A DNA stretch of 50,936 nt, taken from a virus. Shown here in pieces: positions 1-6,960 of the stretch (position 1 is its first letter; each line of letters begins with the position of its first letter). The notes beneath the pieces are model-generated. The model searched no databases. It was not told the DNA's origin and saw only the letters and a list, made by a program, of their open reading frames with translations. The DNA lies in IMG/VR virus record IMGVR_UViG_3300025840_000048, positions 1 to 50,936 of that record; one strand, 5' to 3'. A program made the translations under genes and the position numbers.

Positions 1-1
1 C

Positions 2-781
2 TTAGACGAAATGAATTCGGCGGCGCCAGCAGTACAAGCGGCGGCCTATCAACTTATTCTAAATCGTAAGGTTGGTACATACAAACTACCAGACAATGTT
101 GTAATTGTCGCGGCAGGTAACCGTGAAACTGATAAGGGTGTAACTTATCGTATGCCGGCACCACTTGCCAATCGTTTTGTACACCTTGAACTCCGTGTTG
201 ACTTTGAAGATTGGTTGACATGGGCGACAGAAAACAAAATCCACGCAGACGTTGTGGGTTACTTGACTTTCGCTAAACAAGATCTATATGATTTTGATCC
301 AAAGTCAAGTTCACGAGCATTCGCAACTCCACGTTCTTGGAGTTTCGTAAGCGAACTTCTCGACGATGAACTGCCTGAGTCTACACTTACAGACTTAGTT
401 GCAGGTAGCGTCGGCGAAGGCTTGGCAGTTAAATTTGCGGCACACCGTAAGGTTGCGGCTAAACTGCCAAATCCAACAGACATACTTAAAGGCAAGGTTA
501 AGAGTATGGAGACGAAAGAAATTTCGGCAATGTATTCACTAACTGTAAGTATGTGCTATGAACTTCAAGAGGCATTTAAACGCAAGGAGAAGGGTTGGAA
601 CACAATGGCAGACAACTTCTTTGGTTTTATGATGGATAATTTTGAAACCGAACTAGTTGTTATGGGTACGCGAGTTGCTATCGCTACTTACAAACTGCCA
701 TTTTCGCCAAAGGACCTGAAAAACTTCGATCGTTTCCACGATAAGTATGGCAAGTATGTTCAGGCCGCTATGGCATCCTAA
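2..781 (+). CDS. MoxR-type AAA+ ATPase, C-terminal part (5' end outside window)
   Basis: The reading frame is open from the left window edge, so the true start lies outside. The first visible residues, LDEMN, are a Walker B motif (hydrophobic-D-E). Sensor-1 follows in VIVAAGNRE, and PLANRF resembles the arginine-finger segment. The Walker A part is therefore missing only because of the window edge. In the MoxR family these ATPases act as chaperone-like remodelling machines, usually with a VWA-domain partner. Such a partner is encoded downstream at 2256-3548, which supports the pairing. The C-terminal lid region contains no other domain I recognise. The gene ends in TAA just before a strong hairpin. 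The assignment to AAA+ is secure; the MoxR subfamily rests on the NRE/ANRF pattern and the VWA neighbour. Confidence 0.85.
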   Translation, partial: LDEMNSAAPAVQAAAYQLILNRKVGTYKLPDNVVIVAAGNRETDKGVTYRMPAPLANRFVHLELRVDFEDWLTWATENKIHADVVGYLTFAKQDLYDFDPKSSSRAFATPRSWSFVSELLDDELPESTLTDLVAGSVGEGLAVKFAAHRKVAAKLPNPTDILKGKVKSMETKEISAMYSLTVSMCYELQEAFKRKEKGWNTMADNFFGFMMDNFETELVVMGTRVAIATYKLPFSPKDLKNFDRFHDKYGKYVQAAMAS

Positions 782-790
782 CTAACTATA

Positions 791-812
791 GAGGGGGTCT
801 TCGGATCCCCTC
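791..812 (+). terminator. C(UUCG)G hairpin after the MoxR gene
   Basis: GAGGGGGTC (791-799) pairs with GATCCCCTC (804-812) as a 9-bp stem with one G-U pair, closing a TTCG tetraloop. C(UUCG)G loops are exceptionally stable and are common in T4-family intercistronic regions. The stem lies 10 nt after the ATPase stop and 18 nt before the next start. No long T run follows (GCTCTATTAG), so it may be an RNA-stabilising or processing hairpin or a factor-dependent terminator rather than a classic intrinsic terminator. Confidence 0.75.
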
Positions 813-830
813 GCTCTATTAGAGGTTGCT

Positions 831-1055
831 ATGAACAAAAAATTTAAAACACATTATCTTAAGCCTACATTTTTTGAACCCAAAGACCATTGGCTGGTTG
901 GAATTGAATGGCCTGTAAAAGGTTCTAAAGGAAATGAGTACAATGTTTTACTCACTGATAAAGGTTTTCAATGTGAATGTGTAGGATTTTCTTACTATGG
1001 TAAATGTAAACATTCAAAAGCAGTATTAGATAAAGTACAACGAGCAATGGCATGA
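831..1055 (+). CDS. Small SWIM-type zinc-finger protein
   Basis: This 74-residue protein carries C48-x-C50-x8-C59-x-H61, which matches the SWIM zinc-finger pattern CxCx(n)CxH. SWIM fingers bind DNA or proteins and occur in recombination-associated and chromatin factors. Here nearly the whole protein is the finger, so a small nucleic-acid-binding or adaptor role is inferred. AGAGG at 821-825 is a usable ribosome-binding site. The stop overlaps the next start as ATGA (1052-1055), so it is translationally coupled to the HNH gene. No other domain is seen. Confidence 0.7.
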   Translation: MNKKFKTHYLKPTFFEPKDHWLVGIEWPVKGSKGNEYNVLLTDKGFQCECVGFSYYGKCKHSKAVLDKVQRAMA

Positions 1056-1564
1056 GTAGGCATTTTTTCGAAAGACACAAACAAGGTTATGCAGGTATAA
1101 AAAATTCTGTAACCACAACTTGTACACTTCCTTATTGTAACAAACAATCTTCTAAGTACAAAGGAGCAGGCTCACGTCTTTGTGAACACCATCAAAGTTT
1201 ACTAAGAGAGTACGGAGGTCCTGCTAGAATGGATCGTCCGTGGACATTTAATAAGAAAAGGTTTTGCGAAATTTGTGGACATAATCCATGGGAACATCCT
1301 AAAGTAAAACTAATAGAAGATGAACTAATTCGTGATCGTGTTGCATGGGGTATGTTATTTGTAGATCATATTGAAACGCAACGAGACGGTGGTAGCCATT
1401 GCGACCAAAATACTCAAACACTTTGTTTGGATTGTAATATGATTAAAAGTACACTTGCAGGAGATCTAGTTCCTAAAAAACTGTACAAAGACGAAAACGA
1501 ATATCATAAAGTAATGGAACAATTAAAACCTCATTATAACAAAGTGTTTAACCAAACCAGTTGA
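1052..1564 (+). CDS. HNH endonuclease
   Basis: The 170-residue protein has a zinc-binding HNH core. CEIC (C72, C75) and CLDC (C125, C128) are the metal-binding knuckles, D105-H106 is the catalytic DH, DGG follows, and N129 precedes IK. A further Cys/His-rich segment lies near the N-terminus (residues ~26-45). HNH proteins nick or cleave DNA. In T4-like phages they are often free-standing homing endonucleases, though some act in packaging or restriction. The start overlaps the SWIM gene by 4 nt. The stop codon sits inside the -35 box of the next promoter. Whether this is a homing enzyme or part of the local module is not decided by the sequence. Confidence 0.8.
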   Translation: MSRHFFERHKQGYAGIKNSVTTTCTLPYCNKQSSKYKGAGSRLCEHHQSLLREYGGPARMDRPWTFNKKRFCEICGHNPWEHPKVKLIEDELIRDRVAWGMLFVDHIETQRDGGSHCDQNTQTLCLDCNMIKSTLAGDLVPKKLYKDENEYHKVMEQLKPHYNKVFNQTS

Positions 1565-1589
1565 CCTCTAGATAACTTTCTGTTATAAT
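1561..1589 (+). promoter_or_regulatory. Sigma70-like promoter upstream of the PD-(D/E)XK-like gene
   Basis: TTGACC (1561-1566) and TATAAT (1584-1589) are separated by 17 bp, the optimal spacing. The -35 box overlaps the stop codon of the HNH gene. A good ribosome-binding site (AAGGAG) follows before the TTG start at 1621. The match to a host housekeeping sigma promoter suggests early expression. Confidence 0.75.
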
Positions 1590-1620
1590 AATTACAGTAA
1601 ATTGCAAATAAGGAGAAAAA

Positions 1621-2196
1621 TTGCAAACTGTAGACTTAGCAATATGGTTACGTAATAACGTAGATTGGAACAAGTATGTTACACTTGTACATACAATTGG
1701 TGACGAACTAAATGAACGTAAATTACGATTTGATAAAAGCGACTTGCTTGAACGCTCACTAGATCTTTTTAGCGATGGAAATCTAGTGTATGTCAATTTG
1801 GAAGGTGTAGATCATATTGGACCCAATGGTATGATGATCGAAATGAAATACACAGAAGGCTCACTGTTTACACGCAAAACCAAAAAACAAAAGAAATATG
1901 TATCAGATCTACAGTTAATGAACAGCCGTGGATCAAGTGCAGGACGATCACTTCCTCCAGGTTATGCTGACTTTCTTCTTATCTGTGATACGGAAAGTGT
2001 GGCACTAATTGCTAAAAATGATCTTATTCCCTTTGTAATTGATGCAGGAGATGGTCTTAAAACTTCCAAATTGCCATCCAATATGGTACAATATGTATTC
2101 GTCCCAGGTGAATATAAACCACTACATCTAGCAGAATCTGTGTCATATAAAGATGCCAAAATGAAGATGCAACGTGATTTTTTAGCACAATTTTAG
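1621..2196 (+). CDS. Probable PD-(D/E)XK-fold nuclease-like protein
   Basis: I do not recognise this 191-residue protein by overall family. It contains D64-x9-E74-x-K76 in a G-V-D...I-E-M-K-Y context, which is the spacing of a PD-(D/E)XK nuclease active site on adjacent beta strands. A later hydrophobic strand (YADFLLICD, near residue 120) would fit the fold. The start is TTG at 1621 with AAGGAG about 6 nt upstream; no better ATG exists nearby. It has its own sigma70-like promoter and sits between the HNH nuclease and the VWA protein. A DNA nuclease role is inferred from one motif only, and a catalytically dead or non-nuclease member is possible. Confidence 0.5.
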   Translation: MQTVDLAIWLRNNVDWNKYVTLVHTIGDELNERKLRFDKSDLLERSLDLFSDGNLVYVNLEGVDHIGPNGMMIEMKYTEGSLFTRKTKKQKKYVSDLQLMNSRGSSAGRSLPPGYADFLLICDTESVALIAKNDLIPFVIDAGDGLKTSKLPSNMVQYVFVPGEYKPLHLAESVSYKDAKMKMQRDFLAQF

Positions 2197-2224
2197 TTGA
2201 CAAATACCTGTTTGATGCTATAAT
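2197..2224 (+). promoter_or_regulatory. Sigma70-like promoter upstream of the VWA gene
   Basis: A perfect TTGACA (2197-2202) lies 16 bp before a perfect TATAAT (2219-2224). The -35 box begins on the base after the preceding TAG stop. The ribosome-binding site TTAGGAG is followed by ATG at 2256. This is the strongest host-type promoter in the window. Confidence 0.85.
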
Positions 2225-2255
2225 TATATTATAGTTAGAAAGTTAGGAGCAAACA

Positions 2256-3548
2256 ATGTCAAAAAATACAACCGCAGTAGAACAAAGCATGATAGAGGGT
2301 AAAATCTATGAACGTAACCCTAATATCAACGGTGCTAAAATTAAAGAAAAATTAACAACCGCACGTATTGCTCTGCTTATTCGTCAACCATTCTTTGGTA
2401 ACTTGGCCACACGTCTTAAACTTGTAGATGCAACAGACTGGTGTTCGACCGCCGCAACCGACGGTCGTAACTTCTACTATAACGAAAACTTTATAAACGA
2501 ACTTAATCAAAAACAAACAGAATTCTTGTTTGGTCACGAAATTCTACACTGTGTATATGATCACTTTACACGTCGTGATGATCGAGATCCTAACATTTAT
2601 AATATTGCCGCTGACTATTGTGTGAACGGTGATTTAGTGCGTCATAACATTGGCGAAGTTATTACACAGGTTAAACCCTTCCATGATCCAAAATATTATG
2701 GTTGGGCATCTGAGGCTGTGTATGATGACATCTACAAAAAGTATGACGAAGAACAACTTGAACAATTAGGAAAACTACTCGATGAGCATATTGACTGGGA
2801 AAAAGGAAAAGGACAAGGACCTGCAGGAGAAACTAAGAAAGACGGAAAAGGAAAAAAAGATTCCCGTCCTTCTTATTCCAAAGAAGAACTTAAAAAGATC
2901 CGAGACGAAATGAAAGAGGCTATGGTATCTGCGGCACAGGCGGCTGGCGTGGGTAACGTTCCTAAGGGTGTAGCACGTATTATTAAAGATCTTACAGATC
3001 CAAAAATGAACTGGCGTGAACTACTTAATCAGCAGATTCAAAGCACACTAAAAAGTAACTATAGTTTTATGCGTCCATCACGTAAGGGTTGGCATACAGG
3101 TGCTGTTCTTCCAGGTATGGAATTTGATCAAACAATTGATATTGCTATTGCACTTGATATGTCTGGCTCAATTGGTAGCAGAGAAGCACGTGACTTCTTA
3201 AGTGAAGTTAAAGGCATTTGCGATCAGTATGATGATTATAAAATTAAAATTTGGTGCTTTGATACTGAAGTTTATAATGAGAAAGACTTTACTCCAGATA
3301 GTGGCGAATCTATCCAAGACTACGAACTTGCTGGCGGTGGTGGTACTGACTTTGATGCAAATTGGAAGTATATGAAGGACAATGACATTCAACCCAAAAA
3401 GTTTATTGTATTCACAGATGGCTATTCATGGAATTGGGGTGACGAAAACTACTGTGATACTATTTGGGTTATTCATTCTGATAAGTCAATTGAAGCACCA
3501 CACGGTATTACTTGCCATTATGATCTAGCAAAAGAAGAAGCGGCATGA
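2256..3548 (+). CDS. Metallopeptidase-like / VWA-domain protein, partner of the MoxR ATPase
   Basis: This 430-residue protein has two recognisable parts. Residues ~1-150 hold HEILH (H94-E95-x-x-H98), the zinc-peptidase HExxH motif typical of the DUF2201 N-terminal domain. A charged, lysine-rich linker (~170-210) follows. Residues ~295-425 form a VWA domain with an intact MIDAS: D301-M-S-G-S305, a threonine in GGGTDFD, and D388 in FTDGY. Proteins of this architecture are encoded with MoxR ATPases, and that gene lies just upstream at 2-781. The pair probably forms a remodelling or proteolytic complex, with the VWA part bridging substrate and ATPase. The substrate is unknown. The stop overlaps the next gene as ATGA. 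Confidence 0.85.
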   Translation: MSKNTTAVEQSMIEGKIYERNPNINGAKIKEKLTTARIALLIRQPFFGNLATRLKLVDATDWCSTAATDGRNFYYNENFINELNQKQTEFLFGHEILHCVYDHFTRRDDRDPNIYNIAADYCVNGDLVRHNIGEVITQVKPFHDPKYYGWASEAVYDDIYKKYDEEQLEQLGKLLDEHIDWEKGKGQGPAGETKKDGKGKKDSRPSYSKEELKKIRDEMKEAMVSAAQAAGVGNVPKGVARIIKDLTDPKMNWRELLNQQIQSTLKSNYSFMRPSRKGWHTGAVLPGMEFDQTIDIAIALDMSGSIGSREARDFLSEVKGICDQYDDYKIKIWCFDTEVYNEKDFTPDSGESIQDYELAGGGGTDFDANWKYMKDNDIQPKKFIVFTDGYSWNWGDENYCDTIWVIHSDKSIEAPHGITCHYDLAKEEAA

Positions 3549-3853
3549 GACTACTTGTCGATGATCCAAATCCATTAAATGTTTTAAACATTAGAGAATT
3601 AAACTTTTGTCCAAAAAATTGGACAAAAATAAAACTAGGAAGTTCTGGTTGGAATTTTAAAAATGAAGTAGAACTAATTAGAAAATGGATTTATAATAAC
3701 TTACACGGAAGGTTTTGTATTATACAAGATCTTGATATTATTAATAATAAAATGGAATCTGTTATCCAAATTGGTTTTGAAGAAGGTTCAGAATCAACGA
3801 TGTTTAGTTTAGCGTGTTCACATTTGCATGACCGTGATATCAACATCATATAA
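3545..3853 (+). CDS. Conserved-looking hypothetical protein
   Basis: The 102-residue protein starts within the VWA gene (ATGA overlap) and is therefore translationally coupled. It has no membrane segment and no motif I recognise. Its composition is mixed hydrophobic and charged, as in a folded globular domain. Coupling suggests a role linked to the MoxR/VWA module, but that is inference from position only. Confidence 0.65.
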   Translation: MRLLVDDPNPLNVLNIRELNFCPKNWTKIKLGSSGWNFKNEVELIRKWIYNNLHGRFCIIQDLDIINNKMESVIQIGFEEGSESTMFSLACSHLHDRDINII

Positions 3854-3854
3854 T
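3824..3854 (+). promoter_or_regulatory. Weak candidate promoter for the 3901-6903 gene cluster
   Basis: TTGCAT (3824-3829) lies 19 bp before a perfect TATAAT (3849-3854). The spacing is longer than optimal, so strength is doubtful. The -10 box overlaps the end of the preceding gene. A ribosome-binding site (AAGGAG) follows before ATG at 3901. Confidence 0.35.
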
Positions 3855-3900
3855 TACTAGTGTTATAACAAACAAACTTTAAATAAGGAGTTAACTCAAA

Positions 3901-4206
3901 ATGACAGAAGAAACAAAAACTCAGGCGCCAGCAACAGAGGCCCCTCAGTCAGAAGCACCAAAGCCGGGTGCTCCGGATCTTACAGTTCAAGATCTTCAGG
4001 CATTAAAAGCAATCATTGACGTTGCAAGTCAACGTGGTGCGTACAAGCCAAACGAAATGGAAGTAGTTGGCCGCACTTACAATAGATTGAACGCTTTCTT
4101 AGAAGCAATTACGCCTAAGAAACCAGCAGAAGGAGAAGCGACGGCTACTGATTCTGCTAAAACAACAGAAGCACCTGCACAACCTGCAGAGGCTCCAAAG
4201 GAGTAA
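3901..4206 (+). CDS. Ala/Pro/Glu-rich hypothetical protein
   Basis: This 101-residue protein has low-complexity acidic Ala/Pro/Glu-rich tails (residues 1-28 and 72-101) around a compact central segment (~29-70, DLTVQDLQALKAIIDVASQR...) predicted helical by eye. I do not recognise the family. The start has AAGGAG upstream. Its end carries the ribosome-binding site (AAAGGAG) of the next gene, so the two are probably co-translated. Confidence 0.7.
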   Translation: MTEETKTQAPATEAPQSEAPKPGAPDLTVQDLQALKAIIDVASQRGAYKPNEMEVVGRTYNRLNAFLEAITPKKPAEGEATATDSAKTTEAPAQPAEAPKE

Positions 4207-4209
4207 ATT

Positions 4210-4803
4210 ATGGCAGTTAAACATGTAGCAGTGGTAGGAAATAATGCAACTAAGGTATTAGTCGCTTATAGAACTTTACCAGGTGATCCTAATAGTGCTT
4301 TGGTAATTCCTACAGCGTCTTTAAAACAAACATATCACGATGAACTTGATTCATTGGTTATGTCAGAACAATCACAGCAATCATATGAGTTTGCAAACAT
4401 TTTAGCAGTACGTAAGTTTTCAGACGGAAGAACTATGTTATCGGCTCTTCATGCAGGAGGCAACCTACAAAAAGTTCCAACATCAGAAGTTACTATGCAA
4501 CCTAGTACAAAGAAAGCAACTTGGATTAAGTTAAACGAACTTAACAAGATTATTGCTGAACAAAAAGGTGTAGGTATTGATGAACTTGCTCTTACAGCAA
4601 ATGGTGAGCCGGGCAAAACAGAAGCAGTCGTAGAAACTATTGCAACTGTAAAAGACCAAGGGATTCTTAGCGATGAGGATCTTGCAAAAAAATATAGAGC
4701 AGATGCAGATGTGTTGTATAAAGAAGTACAAGAACTTCGCAGAAAAGCGGACGAACTATCTTCTAAAACAACTGCAAAAAAACCTGCAAAAACTAATGCA
4801 TAA
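4210..4803 (+). CDS. Hypothetical protein with C-terminal coiled coil
   Basis: The protein has 197 residues. The N-terminal ~100 residues look like a small beta-rich fold, including a VLVAYRTLPGD strand-turn pattern. Residues ~105-185 are helical and charged (KKYRADADVLYKEVQELRR), and the tail is Lys/Ala-rich. The family is not recognised. It lies 3 nt after the previous gene, and its stop TAA shares its last base with the next ATG. The lysine-rich tail could contact nucleic acid, but this is speculation. Confidence 0.7.
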   Translation: MAVKHVAVVGNNATKVLVAYRTLPGDPNSALVIPTASLKQTYHDELDSLVMSEQSQQSYEFANILAVRKFSDGRTMLSALHAGGNLQKVPTSEVTMQPSTKKATWIKLNELNKIIAEQKGVGIDELALTANGEPGKTEAVVETIATVKDQGILSDEDLAKKYRADADVLYKEVQELRRKADELSSKTTAKKPAKTNA

Positions 4804-5183
4804 TGTCCAAGTCGCAGGGCAGAATCATCTTACAAGGTGATCCAACACTTAATCCTGAATGGGAAGGCGTAATCGAAGACATCAAGATCGAAAGTCTTCC
4901 CATTCACTACGTTTCCGAATTAAAACTTAATTTAAAAAATAAACAAAAAGTAATCATTGATGTTAAATCAATTGTTGCACAAAGTCCCACTTCAGATCAG
5001 GCCGCACAAAGGGTTAACAACATAATTCGAGAGCATTCTAACATACTTGACAATATCGATTTTAAAGTTAACATGAGTGGTTTACAAAATCAAGTTACAC
5101 AAGCAAGAAATGCATTTACAAAAAAAGTAAACAGAAACTTTAAAAAATCAAATGCAGAAAGGAAGAAAAAAGATAGTGACTGA
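4803..5183 (+). CDS. Hypothetical basic-tailed protein
   Basis: The 126-residue protein starts on the last base of the preceding stop (TAATG). It has an acidic to neutral N-terminal half and a strongly basic C-terminus (KKVNRNFKKSNAERKKK). No family is recognised. Its 3' end carries the probable ribosome-binding site of the 2OG oxygenase. Tight coupling on both sides indicates an operon running to 6903. Confidence 0.65.
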   Translation: MSKSQGRIILQGDPTLNPEWEGVIEDIKIESLPIHYVSELKLNLKNKQKVIIDVKSIVAQSPTSDQAAQRVNNIIREHSNILDNIDFKVNMSGLQNQVTQARNAFTKKVNRNFKKSNAERKKKDSD

Positions 5184-5808
5184 AATTAATTTTAATGTCA
5201 TCGAGCAAACTGCCATTCTGCATGTAAAACAAGCATTCACTACAGAAGAATGTAAAGCAGTTTCTGATGCTGTAATGACTTACAAGAATAAATCACCAAG
5301 TTTTGACCCTAATGCAAACCTAGGTTGTTGGAGAGGTTGGCCACACGTTAAAGGCGGTTTCACAGAAGAAATAAACAGCATGATTATTGATCGATGCAGT
5401 GAAGCAATTAACGAATATATGTCAAACCTTGCAAAGCCTACTAACACATTCGGTGAATCAACAGAATACCTAGATAAATCCAGATATGTTTTTGATGCTT
5501 GGTTTAATGTAAACAGAAAAGGTGCAGAAAATAGAGAACATTCACATAGCGGTTTTTTAGCAAGCGGTGTTGCATATTTTCAAGCAACGGATACAGGTCC
5601 TATTGAGTTTTTACCTTTGAATGCACTCTATAAAATGACCAATCCTGCATGGCCATATCATGGTATGGCAAACTACGAACCCAGTGACGGAGATATCTTA
5701 ATTTTCCCAAGTTATCTATTACACAAGGTACACCCTAATCCAAACGAAAAAGAAAGAATTAATATGGCATTTAATGTCAACTATCGAAGGAAAGATATAC
5801 AACAATGA
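5176..5808 (+). CDS. 2OG-Fe(II) oxygenase (putative, PF13759-like)
   Basis: The protein shows the HxH...HxxH...R pattern of this phage-enriched 2OG-Fe(II) oxygenase family. H122/H124 are in EHSHSGFLASGVAY, H183 and H186 follow GDILIFPSYLLHKVH, and R194 is in KERINMAFNV. Such enzymes couple 2-oxoglutarate decarboxylation to hydroxylation of a protein, base or small molecule. I chose GTG at 5176 over the upstream ATG at 5152: GGAAG lies 10 nt before the GTG and the overlap with the previous gene shrinks to 8 nt. The next gene, thyX, overlaps by 4 nt (ATGA), which hints at nucleotide or DNA-modification metabolism. The substrate cannot be told from the sequence. Confidence 0.8.
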   Translation: MTEINFNVIEQTAILHVKQAFTTEECKAVSDAVMTYKNKSPSFDPNANLGCWRGWPHVKGGFTEEINSMIIDRCSEAINEYMSNLAKPTNTFGESTEYLDKSRYVFDAWFNVNRKGAENREHSHSGFLASGVAYFQATDTGPIEFLPLNALYKMTNPAWPYHGMANYEPSDGDILIFPSYLLHKVHPNPNEKERINMAFNVNYRRKDIQQ

Positions 5809-6491
5809 CACAAGTAAAACTAATTTCATATTCACAAGCGACAGAAGATCTTACTGCACAACATCTTACAAATGTACAAGATTTGATTGCATTTTGTGCA
5901 AGGGTTAGTAATCCAAGCAATCAGATGAATAAAGAAACTAGTGAAAAATTAATCAAGTATTTGATTAAACATGCACACTGGTCACCACTTGAAATGGTTA
6001 GTGCCTGCTTGGAAATTAATACCACACGTGATATTGCACATCAGATAGTTCGTCATCGTTCATTCTCTTTCCAGGAATTTAGTCAACGCTATGCTGATCC
6101 AAAGGAGTTTGGAGAACAGTTTACATATCGCGAAACACGCCTGCAGGACGAAAAGAATAGACAGAACTCAATCGAAATTAATGCACTGGAACACGGTGAC
6201 ATTGATATTAAATGGCACGACTATCAGCGTGAAGTAATTGCAAAAGCCAAGGAAGCATATGAATGGGCAATTGAAAATGGTATTGCCAAAGAACAGGCTC
6301 GTGCTGTACTACCGGAAGGATTAACAAAGACTCGTTTGTACATGAACGGTACACTGCGTAGTTGGATTCATTATATTGAACTGCGTGGTGCTAATGGTAC
6401 ACAAAAAGAACACATGGAAATTGCACATGCCTGTGCAAAAGTAATTGCAAGAATTTTTCCTTTAGCAGAGGATCTTGTACGTGAAAACTAA
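5805..6491 (+). CDS. thyX: FAD-dependent thymidylate synthase ThyX
   Basis: The signature RHRSFSFQEFSQR (residues 83-95) matches the ThyX motif RHRxxSxxxxSxR. At 228 residues the length is normal for ThyX. The C-terminal part, with its arginine-rich segment (LPEGLTKTRLYMNGTLRSWIHYIELR), also fits the family. ThyX makes dTMP from dUMP using methylene-tetrahydrofolate, FAD and NADPH. It is followed directly by dCMP deaminase, which makes the dUMP substrate. Phage ThyX sustains dTMP supply in infected AT-rich hosts. The start ATG overlaps the previous stop as ATGA. Confidence 0.95.
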   Translation: MTQVKLISYSQATEDLTAQHLTNVQDLIAFCARVSNPSNQMNKETSEKLIKYLIKHAHWSPLEMVSACLEINTTRDIAHQIVRHRSFSFQEFSQRYADPKEFGEQFTYRETRLQDEKNRQNSIEINALEHGDIDIKWHDYQREVIAKAKEAYEWAIENGIAKEQARAVLPEGLTKTRLYMNGTLRSWIHYIELRGANGTQKEHMEIAHACAKVIARIFPLAEDLVREN

Positions 6492-6903
6492 ATTTATCGA
6501 AGCATACATGGACGTTGCGAAACGTTTCTCACAATTATCGTATGCCCAAAGACTTAAGGTGGGTGCGATTATTGTTAAAGATGATCGCATAGTTGCCTAT
6601 GGTTATAATGGTATGCCTAGCGGATGGGATAATAATTGTGAAGAAGAAAATAAAACAAGACCAGAAGTATTACACGCTGAATCAAATGCTATTGCTAAAT
6701 TGGCCCGTAGCAACGATAGCGGTTTGGATGCTGATATTTTTATTACTCATAGTCCTTGTATAGAGTGTGCCAAACTGATTTACCAAAGTGGAATTAAACG
6801 TGTCTATTTTGGAGAAAACTATCGTAACACAGACGGATTAGACTTCTTAACAGCGTCTAAAATTAACGTTATACAAGTTGATACATCAAGTACTAGCGAA
6901 TAG
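6481..6903 (+). CDS. Deoxycytidylate (dCMP) deaminase
   Basis: The zinc-binding deaminase motifs are present: HAE (H65, E67) and PCxxC (C93, C96), with GYNGMPSGWDN in the substrate-binding N-terminal part. The enzyme converts dCMP to dUMP, which ThyX upstream then methylates. I chose GTG at 6481 rather than the TTG at 6475 because AGAGGA (6467-6472) is 8 nt from the GTG but only 2 nt from the TTG. The gene overlaps thyX by 11 nt. At about 140 residues it is slightly shorter than T4 Cd (193 residues) but complete in motifs. Confidence 0.9.
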   Translation: MKTKFIEAYMDVAKRFSQLSYAQRLKVGAIIVKDDRIVAYGYNGMPSGWDNNCEEENKTRPEVLHAESNAIAKLARSNDSGLDADIFITHSPCIECAKLIYQSGIKRVYFGENYRNTDGLDFLTASKINVIQVDTSSTSE

Positions 6904-6924
6904 CACAAACACCGCTGTATGACG

Positions 6925-6941
6925 CTTAAAATGCGTTTAAG
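6925..6941. terminator. Weak hairpin between convergent transcription units
   Basis: CTTAAA (6925-6930) and TTTAAG (6936-6941) can pair around a 5-nt loop. Alternative ACGC/GCGT pairings compete (6922-6925 or 6942-6945 with 6933-6936). It sits in the 57-bp gap between the converging dCMP deaminase and fibre genes, where a bidirectional terminator is expected. The stem is AT-rich and has no strong T run, so function is uncertain. Confidence 0.3.
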
Positions 6942-6960
6942 ACGCCTTTATATGCGTAGT

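Noticed and set aside
5152-5175. Upstream ATG start for the 2OG oxygenase
   Set aside because: No ribosome-binding site and a larger overlap with the previous gene; the GTG at 5176 has GGAAG at good spacing.
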